Assembly (NCBI GenBank): GCA_026225435.1 | Contig: JAMFST010000388.1 | Span: forward strand, 1-6,793 | Direction: 5' to 3' | Source of the DNA: Labilithrix luteola | Lineage (GTDB): Bacteria > Myxococcota_A > Polyangia > Polyangiales > Polyangiaceae | DNA length: 6,793 bases | Part shown: piece by piece, positions 1-6,218 of the stretch | Numbering within the stretch: the stretch's first letter is position 1 | Layout: every line of letters begins with the position of its first letter | Made by a program: the position numbers and the translations under genes | The notes under the pieces: generated by a model | Told to the model about the DNA's origin: nothing | The model's database searches: none | Seen by the model: the letters and a program-made list of their open reading frames with translations, nothing else

Positions 1-1
1 G

Positions 2-673
2 GCTCTCGTCGACACGGGCGCGGCGGCGAACATGGGGCCGACCGCTGGCAAGATGAACACCTCGCTGCACGACGCCGGGTTCCGTCCCGAGGACATCACC
101 GACGTGTTCCTCACGCACATCCACCCGGATCACTCGGGAGGTCTGGTGACCGGGGGCGCGCGCGCCTTTCCCAACGCCGTCGTCCACGTCGACGCCAGGG
201 ACCTCGAGTACTGGATGGACGCCGCCCGCGCCGCGAAGGCGACCGGGATGGCCGCCACCTTCTTCGCCGCTGCCCACGCCTCGTTCGATCCGTACGTCGC
301 CGCCGGGCGGGTGAAGACGTTCTCCGGCCCCTCCGAGCTGTTCCCCGGGTTCCGCGCCGACCCGGCCTACGGGCACACGCCCGGTCACGTCGTCTACACG
401 CTCGAGAGCGACGGACAGAAGCTGCTCTTCCTCGGGGACATGATCCACATCCCCGCCGTGCAGTTCGAGGATCCGAGCGTCGCCATCGGCTTCGACGTCG
501 ACCCGGCCGCGGCGGTGGAGACGAGGAAGCGGACGCTGAGCGAGGTGGCGGCCAAGGGCTACCTCGTCGCCAACAACCACCTCCCCTTCCCCGGCCTCGG
601 CCACGTGCGCCGCGAAGGCGACGGCTACCGCTTCGTCCCCGCTCCGTACATCAACGACACCACCGCCAGGTAA
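2..673 (+). CDS. MBL-fold metallohydrolase, 5' end missing
   Basis: This is the C-terminal 223 residues of a metallo-beta-lactamase-fold hydrolase. The frame is open from base 2 and already reads ALVDTGAA, the beta-strand that precedes the metal site in this fold, so the true start lies left of the window and the ATG at 32 is internal. The zinc motif HxHxDH (THIHPDH) is at bases 116-133. A third metal-ligand His follows in GHTPGH (bases 374-391), the bridging Asp in FLGD and a last His in NNH (bases 575-583). All expected ligands are therefore present and the enzyme should be active on an ester, lactone or thioester. The sequence around GPTAGK resembles lactonase-like or exported MBL hydrolases, but the substrate cannot be read from it. 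A GST gene follows after 19 nt, probably in the same operon. The fold is near certain; the exact reaction is unknown. Confidence 0.93.
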   Translation, partial: ALVDTGAAANMGPTAGKMNTSLHDAGFRPEDITDVFLTHIHPDHSGGLVTGGARAFPNAVVHVDARDLEYWMDAARAAKATGMAATFFAAAHASFDPYVAAGRVKTFSGPSELFPGFRADPAYGHTPGHVVYTLESDGQKLLFLGDMIHIPAVQFEDPSVAIGFDVDPAAAVETRKRTLSEVAAKGYLVANNHLPFPGLGHVRREGDGYRFVPAPYINDTTAR

Positions 674-676
674 CCC

Positions 677-683
677 GAAGGAA
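677..683 (+). promoter_or_regulatory. Ribosome binding site of the GST gene
   Basis: GAAGGAA lies 9 nt before the ATG at 693, within the short gap after the MBL stop codon. It fixes the GST start and argues for translation from a shared mRNA. Confidence 0.6.
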
Positions 684-692
684 CCGACCAGG

Positions 693-1412
693 ATGATCCC
701 CTCGAACAACGACACTCTCCACTTCTACTTCCACCCCTCGCCCAACCCCATGAAGGTCGCGCTGCTCCTCGGCGAGCTCGATCTGCCGTTCTCCCTCCAC
801 CCGGTCGACATCTTCAAGGGGGCGCAGCACGACCCTGCCTTCCTCGCCGTGAACCCCAACGGCAAGGTGCCGGTCCTCGTCGACGACGGCGTCACCGTCT
901 TCGACTCGCACGCCATCCTGCTCTACCTCGCGGACAAGCACGGTAGGTTCCTCCCCGCGAACGGCCCCGGGCGCGCGGCCACCCTCTCGTGGCTCGAGCT
1001 CGTCGCCACGGGGCTGTCACCGTTCTCTGGCCAGGCCGTGCATTTTCTCCACTACGCTCCGGAGGCGATCGCCTACGCGAAGAACCGCTACCTGAAGGAG
1101 GTGGAACGCCACTACCGCGTCCTCGACGCGCGCCTGGCCAAGGCCCCCTTCCTCGCCGGCGCCGAGTACGGCATCGCCGACATGGCGCTGTGGGGCTGGG
1201 CGCGCGGCGCCGGCTACATCTTCGGCGACGCCGGGCTCTCCGCCTATCCAAACGTACAGAAGCTGGTCGCGTCCATCTCCCGCCGCCCCGCCGCCGAGAA
1301 GGCGGCCAAGCTGGCGGACACACTGGCGCTGAAGACCGCCGTGGACGACGAGACGCTGCGCGCGCTGTTCCCGCAGAACCAGGGCGCCGGCGCCGCCGCT
1401 ACGCCGCGCTGA
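693..1412 (+). CDS. Glutathione S-transferase family protein (Ure2p/YfcG-like)
   Basis: A 239-residue cytosolic glutathione S-transferase of normal length. The N-terminal thioredoxin-like domain (about residues 8-87) shows SPNPMKV at 16-22, which aligns with the TPNGxKV signature of nu-class enzymes such as E. coli YfcG, where Thr and Asn contact the glutathione sulfur. It also has the cis-proline segment NPNGKVP (54-60) and the Asp-Ser pair (71-72) that binds the gamma-glutamyl group. The helical C-terminal domain follows, with YGIADMALWGW at 159-169; the Asp of the N-capping box (163) is kept, but the usual Ser/Thr three residues earlier is Gly. The start at 693 is supported by GAAGGAA at 677-683 with a 9-nt spacer. 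It follows the MBL hydrolase by 19 nt, suggesting joint detoxification or thiol-conjugate turnover. Disulfide-bond reductase activity is the main alternative to conjugation. The final 14 bp overlap the convergent VWA gene. Confidence 0.93.
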   Translation: MIPSNNDTLHFYFHPSPNPMKVALLLGELDLPFSLHPVDIFKGAQHDPAFLAVNPNGKVPVLVDDGVTVFDSHAILLYLADKHGRFLPANGPGRAATLSWLELVATGLSPFSGQAVHFLHYAPEAIAYAKNRYLKEVERHYRVLDARLAKAPFLAGAEYGIADMALWGWARGAGYIFGDAGLSAYPNVQKLVASISRRPAAEKAAKLADTLALKTAVDDETLRALFPQNQGAGAAATPR

Positions 1413-2655
1413 CCTCGCTCGGCTTCGGCTTCTTGCCGGCGAGGTAGGCGACCGCCTCGCCGAGACCGTCCAGCGTCAGCTGGTACATCGGGAAGGTCTT
1501 CGCGAGCATCTCGGCCGTGCCGCTGCGCCAGTACTGCGGCGGCTCGGGGTTCAGCCAGGCGACCTTCTTGAAGTGGTCGGCGAGGCGGGTCATCCAGTCG
1601 ATGCCGCGCGGCCCGTGGCGGCCGAACTCGCCGCGGAAGTCGCCGCCGCCGGAGTTGCCGCGGTCGTAGTACGCCCAGTCGCCGTGGCCGAGCAGCTCGG
1701 CGGGGTGCATGGCCGCGTCGCCGACCATCACCAGACGCCACTCGTTGCTGGTGGTCTCGAAGAGCTCCTCCACCCGGACCGGCTCCCCGGAAAAATCGTT
1801 GGTTGGGTACACCTGACCATAAATACAATTGTGAAAATAGTACGTCTTCACCTCGCGCAGGTTGCTGGCGCGCTTGGCAGCGCTGAAGAGGCGGGAGACG
1901 ACGTCGGCGTGCGGATCCATCGAGCCGCCCACGTCCATCAAGAGGAGCACGCGGACGTTGGGCTTCTTCGGCGCCCGCAAGACGATCTCGAGCTCGCCGG
2001 CGTTGCGCGCGGTCTCCTTCACCGACGCGTCGAGGTCGAGCTCGTCCTCCACCCCGATGCGCTCGAGCGCCCGCAGCTTGCGCAGGGCGACCTCCATCTG
2101 GCGGACGTCGAGCACGAGATCCGAGCGGTACGCGCGGTACTTGCGCGCATCGGCCACGGCCATGGCGCTGCGCCCGCCGCCCTGAGGACCGACGCGCACG
2201 CCGGTGGGGTTGGCGCCGCGCGCGCCGAAGGGGCTGGTGCCACCGGTGCCGACCCAGCGATTGCCGCCATCGTGCCGCTCCTTCTGCTCGCGGAGCCGCT
2301 CCTCGAACATCTTGCGCAGCTCCTCCATGTCGAGCTGGTTCATCGCCGCCAGCTCGGCCTCGCTGATGATCTTCTGGTTCTTCGGATCCTTGAGCCAGTC
2401 TTCGAGCGCGCTCAACGTCTCCAGGCTGGCCGCCGCGATGCCGCGGAAGTGGGCGGCGAACGCCTGGTCGAAGGAGTCGAGATCCCCCTCGCGGTGGACG
2501 CAGAGGGCGCGGGCCACGTGGTAAAAACCGTCGAGCGACGACTCGTGCAGCTCCATGCGCATCGCCCGGGCGAGCGCCATCGCCTCCTGCAGGCCGACCT
2601 TGAGCTTGCGCGCGCGCAGCTCGGCGAGGAAGGGGACGATGATCGAAGCGCTCAT
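1399..2655 (-). CDS. VWA domain protein, CoxE-like
   Basis: A 418-residue protein without signal peptide or membrane segment, so cytoplasmic. Residues 1-130 are helical and charged, with a long acidic/basic helix around 105-128. A Gly-rich stretch follows (129-163), then a linker. The von Willebrand A domain runs from about 233 to 405. Its metal-site motif is D241-V-G-G-S245, and a second acidic residue lies in VGDAAM (D313). The pieces YYFHNC (272-277), WLNP (367-370) and FPM-LTLDGL (388-398) match, from memory, the CoxE-like VWA group (COG3825). Such proteins typically act with a MoxR AAA+ ATPase in metal insertion or complex maturation; no such gene is in this window, so the partner is unknown. 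The start at 2655 is chosen over the open frame reaching 2841 because GAAAGG sits 9 nt upstream and the longer frame would run into the transglutaminase gene. Last gene of a three-gene operon. Codons 272-288 form an AT-rich island. Confidence 0.92.
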   Translation of the reverse strand: MSASIIVPFLAELRARKLKVGLQEAMALARAMRMELHESSLDGFYHVARALCVHREGDLDSFDQAFAAHFRGIAAASLETLSALEDWLKDPKNQKIISEAELAAMNQLDMEELRKMFEERLREQKERHDGGNRWVGTGGTSPFGARGANPTGVRVGPQGGGRSAMAVADARKYRAYRSDLVLDVRQMEVALRKLRALERIGVEDELDLDASVKETARNAGELEIVLRAPKKPNVRVLLLMDVGGSMDPHADVVSRLFSAAKRASNLREVKTYYFHNCIYGQVYPTNDFSGEPVRVEELFETTSNEWRLVMVGDAAMHPAELLGHGDWAYYDRGNSGGGDFRGEFGRHGPRGIDWMTRLADHFKKVAWLNPEPPQYWRSGTAEMLAKTFPMYQLTLDGLGEAVAYLAGKKPKPSEVSAA

Positions 2656-2664
2656 GAGAGAAGA

Positions 2665-2670
2665 CCTTTC
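2665..2670 (-). promoter_or_regulatory. Ribosome binding site of the VWA gene
   Basis: Read on the minus strand this is GAAAGG, 9 nt before the ATG at 2655 and inside the 19-nt gap after the transglutaminase stop. It decides the start of the VWA gene against the upstream in-frame starts. Confidence 0.6.
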
Positions 2671-2674
2671 ATCA

Positions 2675-4447
2675 TCAGGGTGAGACGCCCGCTCCGCACC
2701 GCGCGTCACCGACCGTGCGCGCGACCACGTCGTAATCACCGAGCGGGATCCCGCCAGGTACCACCAAGGATCCGTCGTAGTGCCCATCGTCGCCGGTGGC
2801 GAGTGAACCGAGGATGAGCTCGCGCGAGGTGCGCGCGTCACGGAGCATGACGCTCACCAGCGCGTGCGGGCACGGCTCTCCGTCGGCGCTCATCGTGCCG
2901 GAGACATGGAGCGCTTGCTCGCGGTGCAGATCGGCGCCGCTGGCGCCCCCTTCGAGCTGCAGCGTGACGGCCGCCTTGGGGCGCTCGTCGAGCGGGCTGT
3001 TGGCGTCGGGGAAGCCGTTGGCCGTCGGGCTCGCGCCGTTGCGGCCGCTCGCGTTCGGCCCGGTGCCGTTCAAGCCGGCTTGCCGCGCCGCCTCCTCGTC
3101 CGCCTCGCCCCCCGGCCGCGAGAGCGCCTGGCTGGTGAGCGCGTCGCCCGGATTGCTCCCGCTGCGCGCCTTGCCCGAGCGCGCCGTCTTCTGTCCGTTG
3201 GCCTCGCGCGCGCGGTCGGCCATCTCGGTGCCGCTCTTCTCGCCGGCCGGCCAGGCGAAGGGGTCCGCCGGCGGCTCGTAGGGGACGTTGGAGGCGCTCT
3301 TGTCGTTCTGCATGTCGCCCGCGCCGCCGAGATCGATCCGCCTCCACAGCTGCCCGTCGTTCACCTCGACCCAGGCGTGCGCCTCGTTGAGCACCATGCG
3401 CGTGGGGATGCCGAGGCCGAGCGCCGTCACCACGAAGGCGAAGGCGCGGTGGCGGCAGACGCCTTTGCGCGAGAGCGCCAGGTCCAGGTACACGTCCCGA
3501 GCTCCGCCCGGAGGCGCGTCCGAGTCGACGAAGCTGCGGAAGTAACCGACCATCTTCTCCACGTCCGCGCGCGGCGACATCTGCTTGCTCACGCCGATGT
3601 GCTGCGCCACCTCGGCCGCCTCGCGCGCGACCGCCGGCGGCAGCGGCGACGGTGTGAGCAGCTCCTCCCACCTCGGATCGCCGAAGCCGCCGAAGGTGGC
3701 CCGCGGGATCGACAGCTCCATCACCACGCGCGCCCGCGTCGACGCATCCCCCTCGATGAACCAGTTGTCGGCGCCGTCGCGGGTGACGCGGACGCCGACC
3801 GGGGTGGTGCCGCGAACGGCGTGCGCCCGGAGCACGCGCGCGCCCGGACCGACCGAGGGTATGCGCACCCGGCGACCGGGGATCAGCTGCACCACGAAGT
3901 TGGCGTAGAACTGCTCCTCCGAGCCGTCGGCGGCCACCTGCGAGTGCAGCGGCACCGGGCGCAGGGTCTCGTCCTGCACGTAGAGGTTCTCGTTGGCGTC
4001 GACGGCGTCGTAGGCCACCAGGCGCTTGAACGGCGCGGTCGAGGGGGTGAACGGATCGTCGTAGGAGAGCGTGTCCGGCCGGCGCGTGTCGCGGTCCGGG
4101 CGAAACGTCGAGTCGGGCGCGGTGTCGAGCTCCGAGCCAGGTGCGTAGGCGCTCTCGTTCGGCTGCACCGGCGCGCGCGGATCCGGCGCGCTCACCAGGC
4201 CGCTCGGTGTGTCGAGCGCCGCGGGGAGATCCCCTTCCACCGCCGTCGCCAGCGTCACGTCCTCGAGCGGATCGGGCGGCACCTCCTCGTGCTCGACGGG
4301 CGCACCGCCGCCGATCACCTCGCCGTTGCCGACGGTCATCGGCCCCGCCGTCGCCGCCGACGCGCGCGGAGTGGCCGGCACGACGCCCAGTGACAGCGAC
4401 GCGACCAGCGCGACGAACGCGGTCAGGCGGGCAGACGACGTGCGCAC
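2675..4447 (-). CDS. Exported transglutaminase-like protein with C-terminal Ig-like domain
   Basis: A 590-residue exported protein. Residues 1-31 form a signal peptide: Arg at 2 and 7, a hydrophobic core (8-25) and an ASA cleavage site before A32. A Pro/Asp-rich low-complexity region (about 35-135) is followed by a beta-rich domain (about 140-250) typical of the N-terminal part of bacterial transglutaminase-like proteins. The transglutaminase core has Cys331 (GVCRHRAF), His357 (EAHAWVEV) and Asp372 (RRIDLGG), a complete papain-like triad. A Gly/Asn/Ser/Ala-rich linker (about 400-490) leads to a beta domain (491-583) resembling carboxypeptidase-regulatory or Ig-like folds. Expected activity is protease, amidase or cross-linking in the periplasm or on the surface; the substrate is unknown. 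The start is GTG; the next ATG would remove the signal peptide. No clear Shine-Dalgarno is seen, and the start is 10 nt past the lipoprotein stop, so translational coupling is likely. The VWA gene follows after 19 nt. Confidence 0.92.
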   Translation of the reverse strand: MRTSSARLTAFVALVASLSLGVVPATPRASAATAGPMTVGNGEVIGGGAPVEHEEVPPDPLEDVTLATAVEGDLPAALDTPSGLVSAPDPRAPVQPNESAYAPGSELDTAPDSTFRPDRDTRRPDTLSYDDPFTPSTAPFKRLVAYDAVDANENLYVQDETLRPVPLHSQVAADGSEEQFYANFVVQLIPGRRVRIPSVGPGARVLRAHAVRGTTPVGVRVTRDGADNWFIEGDASTRARVVMELSIPRATFGGFGDPRWEELLTPSPLPPAVAREAAEVAQHIGVSKQMSPRADVEKMVGYFRSFVDSDAPPGGARDVYLDLALSRKGVCRHRAFAFVVTALGLGIPTRMVLNEAHAWVEVNDGQLWRRIDLGGAGDMQNDKSASNVPYEPPADPFAWPAGEKSGTEMADRAREANGQKTARSGKARSGSNPGDALTSQALSRPGGEADEEAARQAGLNGTGPNASGRNGASPTANGFPDANSPLDERPKAAVTLQLEGGASGADLHREQALHVSGTMSADGEPCPHALVSVMLRDARTSRELILGSLATGDDGHYDGSLVVPGGIPLGDYDVVARTVGDARCGAGVSP

Positions 4448-4457
4448 GCCGGCAAGA

Positions 4458-4808
4458 CTACCGCGTCGGCGGGGCGGGCGCTGCCGGTTGCCAGCGGCCC
4501 GGCTCGTAGGTGTAGGCGCCTTCGCGCACCGAGTAGCGCGGGGCGGCCCAGCGCGCGCCCGGCGGCGGCTCCTCCCAGTGACCCGGGATCCACGCGTACC
4601 GCACGCCCATCCAGTGCCAGTAGCCGGTCACCCACACCGAGCTGCCGGTCGGCGAAGGGATCCGCTCGTCGACCAGCGGCGGCGGCGGCGGGGCGGTCAC
4701 CACGTAGGCGCGAGACGGCGGCGGGCGCTCCGAGACGATGCACCCGGTGCTCGCCGAGGCGAGAGCCAGTGCCGCCGACATGACCAGCGCGGTTCCTCGG
4801 TGCTGCAT
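4458..4808 (-). CDS. Small lipoprotein with YxWxPGxW repeats
   Basis: A 116-residue envelope lipoprotein, first gene of the minus-strand operon. Residues 1-22 are a lipoprotein signal peptide: Arg4, a hydrophobic stretch (7-19) and the lipobox S-T-G-C with Cys23 as the lipidated residue. The -3 position is Ser rather than the usual Leu, so the box is slightly degenerate. After Cys23 comes a Pro-rich tether (29-31 and 40-44), then three related units: VWVTGYW (58-64), YAWIPGHW (71-78) and YTYEPGRW (99-106). These match the YxWxxGxW repeat family (Pfam WXXGXW/YXWGXW type), short outer-membrane or periplasmic proteins of unknown function. The ATG at 4808 is chosen over an open frame reaching 4892 because GGAGGA lies 5 nt upstream and the signal peptide starts here; the extension would cross a palindrome. 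The transglutaminase start is only 10 nt downstream. Binding to the cell wall or scaffolding of the envelope is a guess. Confidence 0.88.
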   Translation of the reverse strand: MQHRGTALVMSAALALASASTGCIVSERPPPSRAYVVTAPPPPPLVDERIPSPTGSSVWVTGYWHWMGVRYAWIPGHWEEPPPGARWAAPRYSVREGAYTYEPGRWQPAAPAPPTR

Positions 4809-4813
4809 GGTGG

Positions 4814-4819
4814 TCCTCC
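4814..4819 (-). promoter_or_regulatory. Ribosome binding site of the lipoprotein gene
   Basis: On the minus strand GGAGGA, preceded by more G residues, lies 5 nt before the ATG at 4808. It is the strongest Shine-Dalgarno in the window and decides the lipoprotein start. Confidence 0.75.
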
Positions 4820-4871
4820 CCCCTCTCGGCGAGCTTACCTGACCGCTCGAGCTGCGAAACCGATAGAGCGA

Positions 4872-4897
4872 ACTCTTTGCGCATGAGCGCAAAGAGT
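4872..4897. repeat. Perfect inverted repeat, 11-bp arms
   Basis: ACTCTTTGCGC and its exact reverse complement GCGCAAAGAGT are separated by the 4 bases ATGA. There is no T-tract on either side, so it is not an ordinary terminator. It lies 64 bp upstream of the lipoprotein start and about 94 bp upstream of the uridylyltransferase start, a suitable place for an operator of a dimeric repressor or activator serving one or both sides. If transcribed it would form a very stable tetraloop hairpin. Confidence 0.85.
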
Positions 4898-4906
4898 GGA
4901 GCGATC

Positions 4907-4918
4907 CACTTGGAAGTG
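4907..4918. repeat. Short inverted repeat CACTT-GG-AAGTG
   Basis: Five-base arms around a 2-base centre, lying between the two larger inverted repeats of the divergent region. Alone it could be chance; its place midway in the row of symmetrical elements makes it a possible half of a compound operator. Confidence 0.4.
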
Positions 4919-4926
4919 AGCGCAGG

Positions 4927-4957
4927 TTATCGATGGCGCGCTCAGCGTCGTCGATAA
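4927..4957 (+). repeat. Inverted repeat with 13-bp potential stem
   Basis: The outer arms TTATCGA and TCGATAA are perfect. Pairing continues inward to 13 bp, with two G-U wobbles if transcribed on the plus strand, closing a 5-nt loop GCTCA (4940-4944). Positions fall on the candidate uridylyltransferase promoter. It is either an operator that covers the promoter or, if transcription starts further left, a leader hairpin. The wobble pairs would be A-C mismatches on the minus strand, so an RNA role would be for the plus strand. Confidence 0.7.
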
Positions 4958-4958
4958 T
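4930..4958 (+). promoter_or_regulatory. Candidate sigma-70-type promoter of the uridylyltransferase gene
   Basis: GATAAT at 4953-4958 matches the -10 consensus at 5 of 6 positions. TCGATG at 4930-4935 is a poor -35 (3 of 6) with the ideal 17-bp spacer. Transcription would start near 4965, giving a leader of about 26 nt. The 4927-4957 inverted repeat covers both elements, which fits repression by a bound dimer. The call rests mainly on the -10 box. Confidence 0.35.
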
Positions 4959-4990
4959 CGCGCTAGTAGGCGCTCGACACTCGTCGTTAC

Positions 4991-6166
4991 ATGCTCCTCA
5001 TGAGCCTCGTGCCCACGACCCTCGACGAAGAGCTCGCTGGACTGGACGCGGAGACGCGCACGCTGCTGGCGGAGAGCGGCTTCGATCCGGCGTGGCTCAA
5101 GGAGCGAATCTCCGCTTCTTCCGCCAGCGTGGCCGCCCGCGCCGATCGCAACCGCCTCGCCGGTCCGGCTCATCCGCCGGCCCCGGGCGACATCGTCCCG
5201 GCCCCGGTTCCCGGCACCCCGGAGCACGCGCGGCTCTCGGCGATCGGGCGCGCCCCCCTCTCCCGCGGCGACCTCGCCTTCGTCGTCATGGCGGGCGGAA
5301 TGGCGACGCGCATGGGCAGCGTGGTGAAGGCGCTGGTGGAGGCGCTCCCCGGCCGCACCTTCCTCGACCTGCGCCTGGCCGAGCGGGCCCACCTCTCGGA
5401 GCGCTTCGGCGCGCCGCTGCCGCTGTGGATCATGACCAGCGACGCCACCGACGGCCCGATCCGCCAGGCGCTCGCCGCCGCCGGCAATCCTCCCGAGGTG
5501 CGCACCTTCCGCCAGGGGATGTCCGTCCGCCTCACCGAGGATGGACATTTGTTCAAGGACGCGGCGGGCAAGCCGGGCCTCCACGCGACCGGCCACGGCG
5601 ACCTGGTCGACGCGATGATCCGCGGCCACCTCCTCCCCGACTTCGCCGCCGCCGGTCGCACGCTGTGGGTGACCAACCTCGACAACCTCGGCGCCACCGT
5701 CGATCCGGCGCTCCTCGGCCTGTTCCTCGAGCGCAGCAAGAAGGTGCAGTTCGAGGTGGTGCACAAGACCAACGACAAGGGCGGCATCCCCATCTACGCG
5801 CCGGGAGCGGCGGCGGCCGGCGGCGAGCGGACCCTCCAGGTGGTCGAGGAGTTCCGCCTCCCGCTCGGCTTCGACGCCACCCAGGTGCCGGTCTTCAACA
5901 CCAACACCTTCCTCGCCGACGCCCGGGCCCTCGCCGCGACCAAGTTCGCCTGGTCGTACTCCGAGGTCGAGAAGAAGGTCGACGGGCGCACCGCCGTGCA
6001 GTTCGAGCGCCTGATCCAGGACATCACCCGCGAGCTGCCGACCGGCTACGTGGAGGTCCCGCGCGAGGGGCCGGAGTCGCGTTTCCTGCCGGTGAAGGAC
6101 CCTGCCGAGCTCGAGAGCCGCCGCCCGGCCATCGAGGCCGCCCTCCACGCCCGCGGTATTCTCTGA
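4991..6166 (+). CDS. UTP-glucose-1-phosphate uridylyltransferase, eukaryote-like UDPGP family
   Basis: A 391-residue cytosolic nucleotidyltransferase that should make UDP-glucose, or a related UDP-sugar such as UDP-GlcNAc, from UTP and the sugar 1-phosphate. It resembles the eukaryotic-type UDPGP family rather than bacterial GalU. Visible motifs are the nucleotide loop MAGGMATRMG (100-109) with Lys113, MTSDATDG (148-155), GHGDL (201-205), TNLDNLGA (228-235), KTNDKGG (259-265), FNTNTF (302-307) and RFLPVKD (364-370). In the family the NxDNLGA Asp and the downstream Lys residues bind metal and substrate. All motifs are intact and length fits short bacterial members. Two starts are possible, ATG at 4991 and at 5000; neither has a Shine-Dalgarno, and the shorter (MSLVPTT) looks more natural. 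It probably feeds polysaccharide or glycolipid synthesis. A DUF2505-like gene follows after 52 nt. The family is near certain; the sugar is not. Confidence 0.92.
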   Translation: MLLMSLVPTTLDEELAGLDAETRTLLAESGFDPAWLKERISASSASVAARADRNRLAGPAHPPAPGDIVPAPVPGTPEHARLSAIGRAPLSRGDLAFVVMAGGMATRMGSVVKALVEALPGRTFLDLRLAERAHLSERFGAPLPLWIMTSDATDGPIRQALAAAGNPPEVRTFRQGMSVRLTEDGHLFKDAAGKPGLHATGHGDLVDAMIRGHLLPDFAAAGRTLWVTNLDNLGATVDPALLGLFLERSKKVQFEVVHKTNDKGGIPIYAPGAAAAGGERTLQVVEEFRLPLGFDATQVPVFNTNTFLADARALAATKFAWSYSEVEKKVDGRTAVQFERLIQDITRELPTGYVEVPREGPESRFLPVKDPAELESRRPAIEAALHARGIL

Positions 6167-6184
6167 CCTGTTTCTCCAACCTGC

Positions 6185-6213
6185 GGGCCGGTCTCGCGTA
6201 TCCTCGCCGGCCC
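6185..6213 (+). repeat. GC-rich inverted repeat before the DUF2505-like gene
   Basis: GGGCCGG (6185-6191) and CCGGCCC (6207-6213) are exact reverse complements with a 15-nt loop. The hairpin ends 5 nt before the GTG start at 6219 and has no T-tract after it, so it is more a leader structure than a terminator. In DNA of this GC content a 7-bp match can also be chance. Confidence 0.4.
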
Positions 6214-6218
6214 TCCCC

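Larger units (their letters stand above)
4809..4990. promoter_or_regulatory. Divergent intergenic region, probable promoters for both sides
   Basis: These 182 bp separate the starts of the lipoprotein operon (-) and the uridylyltransferase gene (+), and are the only long gap in the window. They must hold the promoter of the minus operon and probably that of the plus genes. They contain three inverted repeats (4872-4897, 4907-4918, 4927-4957). On the minus side I see only weak -10/-35 matches, so no promoter is called there. No small gene with its own ribosome binding site is evident. Confidence 0.6.

Noticed and set aside
1573..2817. Long plus-strand open frame (414 codons) opposite the VWA gene
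   Set aside because: It is a shadow of high GC content: composition is Ala/Arg/Val/His-rich without any recognisable motif, while the minus strand encodes a clear VWA protein.
2656..2841. N-terminal extension of the VWA protein to an upstream start
   Set aside because: It would overlap the transglutaminase gene and adds a composition-biased sequence; a good ribosome binding site supports the start at 2655.
2864..4393. Plus-strand open frame (509 codons) opposite the transglutaminase gene
   Set aside because: Arg/Ala/His-rich translation without domains; the minus strand has a signal peptide and a complete catalytic triad.
4677..4693. Repeated CGG units as a microsatellite-type repeat
   Set aside because: They encode the Pro tract of the lipoprotein tether and are expected for poly-Pro in GC-rich DNA.
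4809..4892. N-terminal extension of the lipoprotein to a start at 4892
   Set aside because: It would bury the signal peptide and starts inside the palindrome; the ATG at 4808 has the best ribosome binding site in the window.
4872..4897. Perfect palindrome as a rho-independent terminator
   Set aside because: No T-tract follows on either strand and it lies upstream of both flanking genes, where no transcript is expected to end.
6171..6204. Promoter for the DUF2505-like gene using TATCCT at 6199-6204
   Set aside because: The -10 match is only 4 of 6 and no -35 lies at a usable distance; co-transcription with the upstream gene is simpler.
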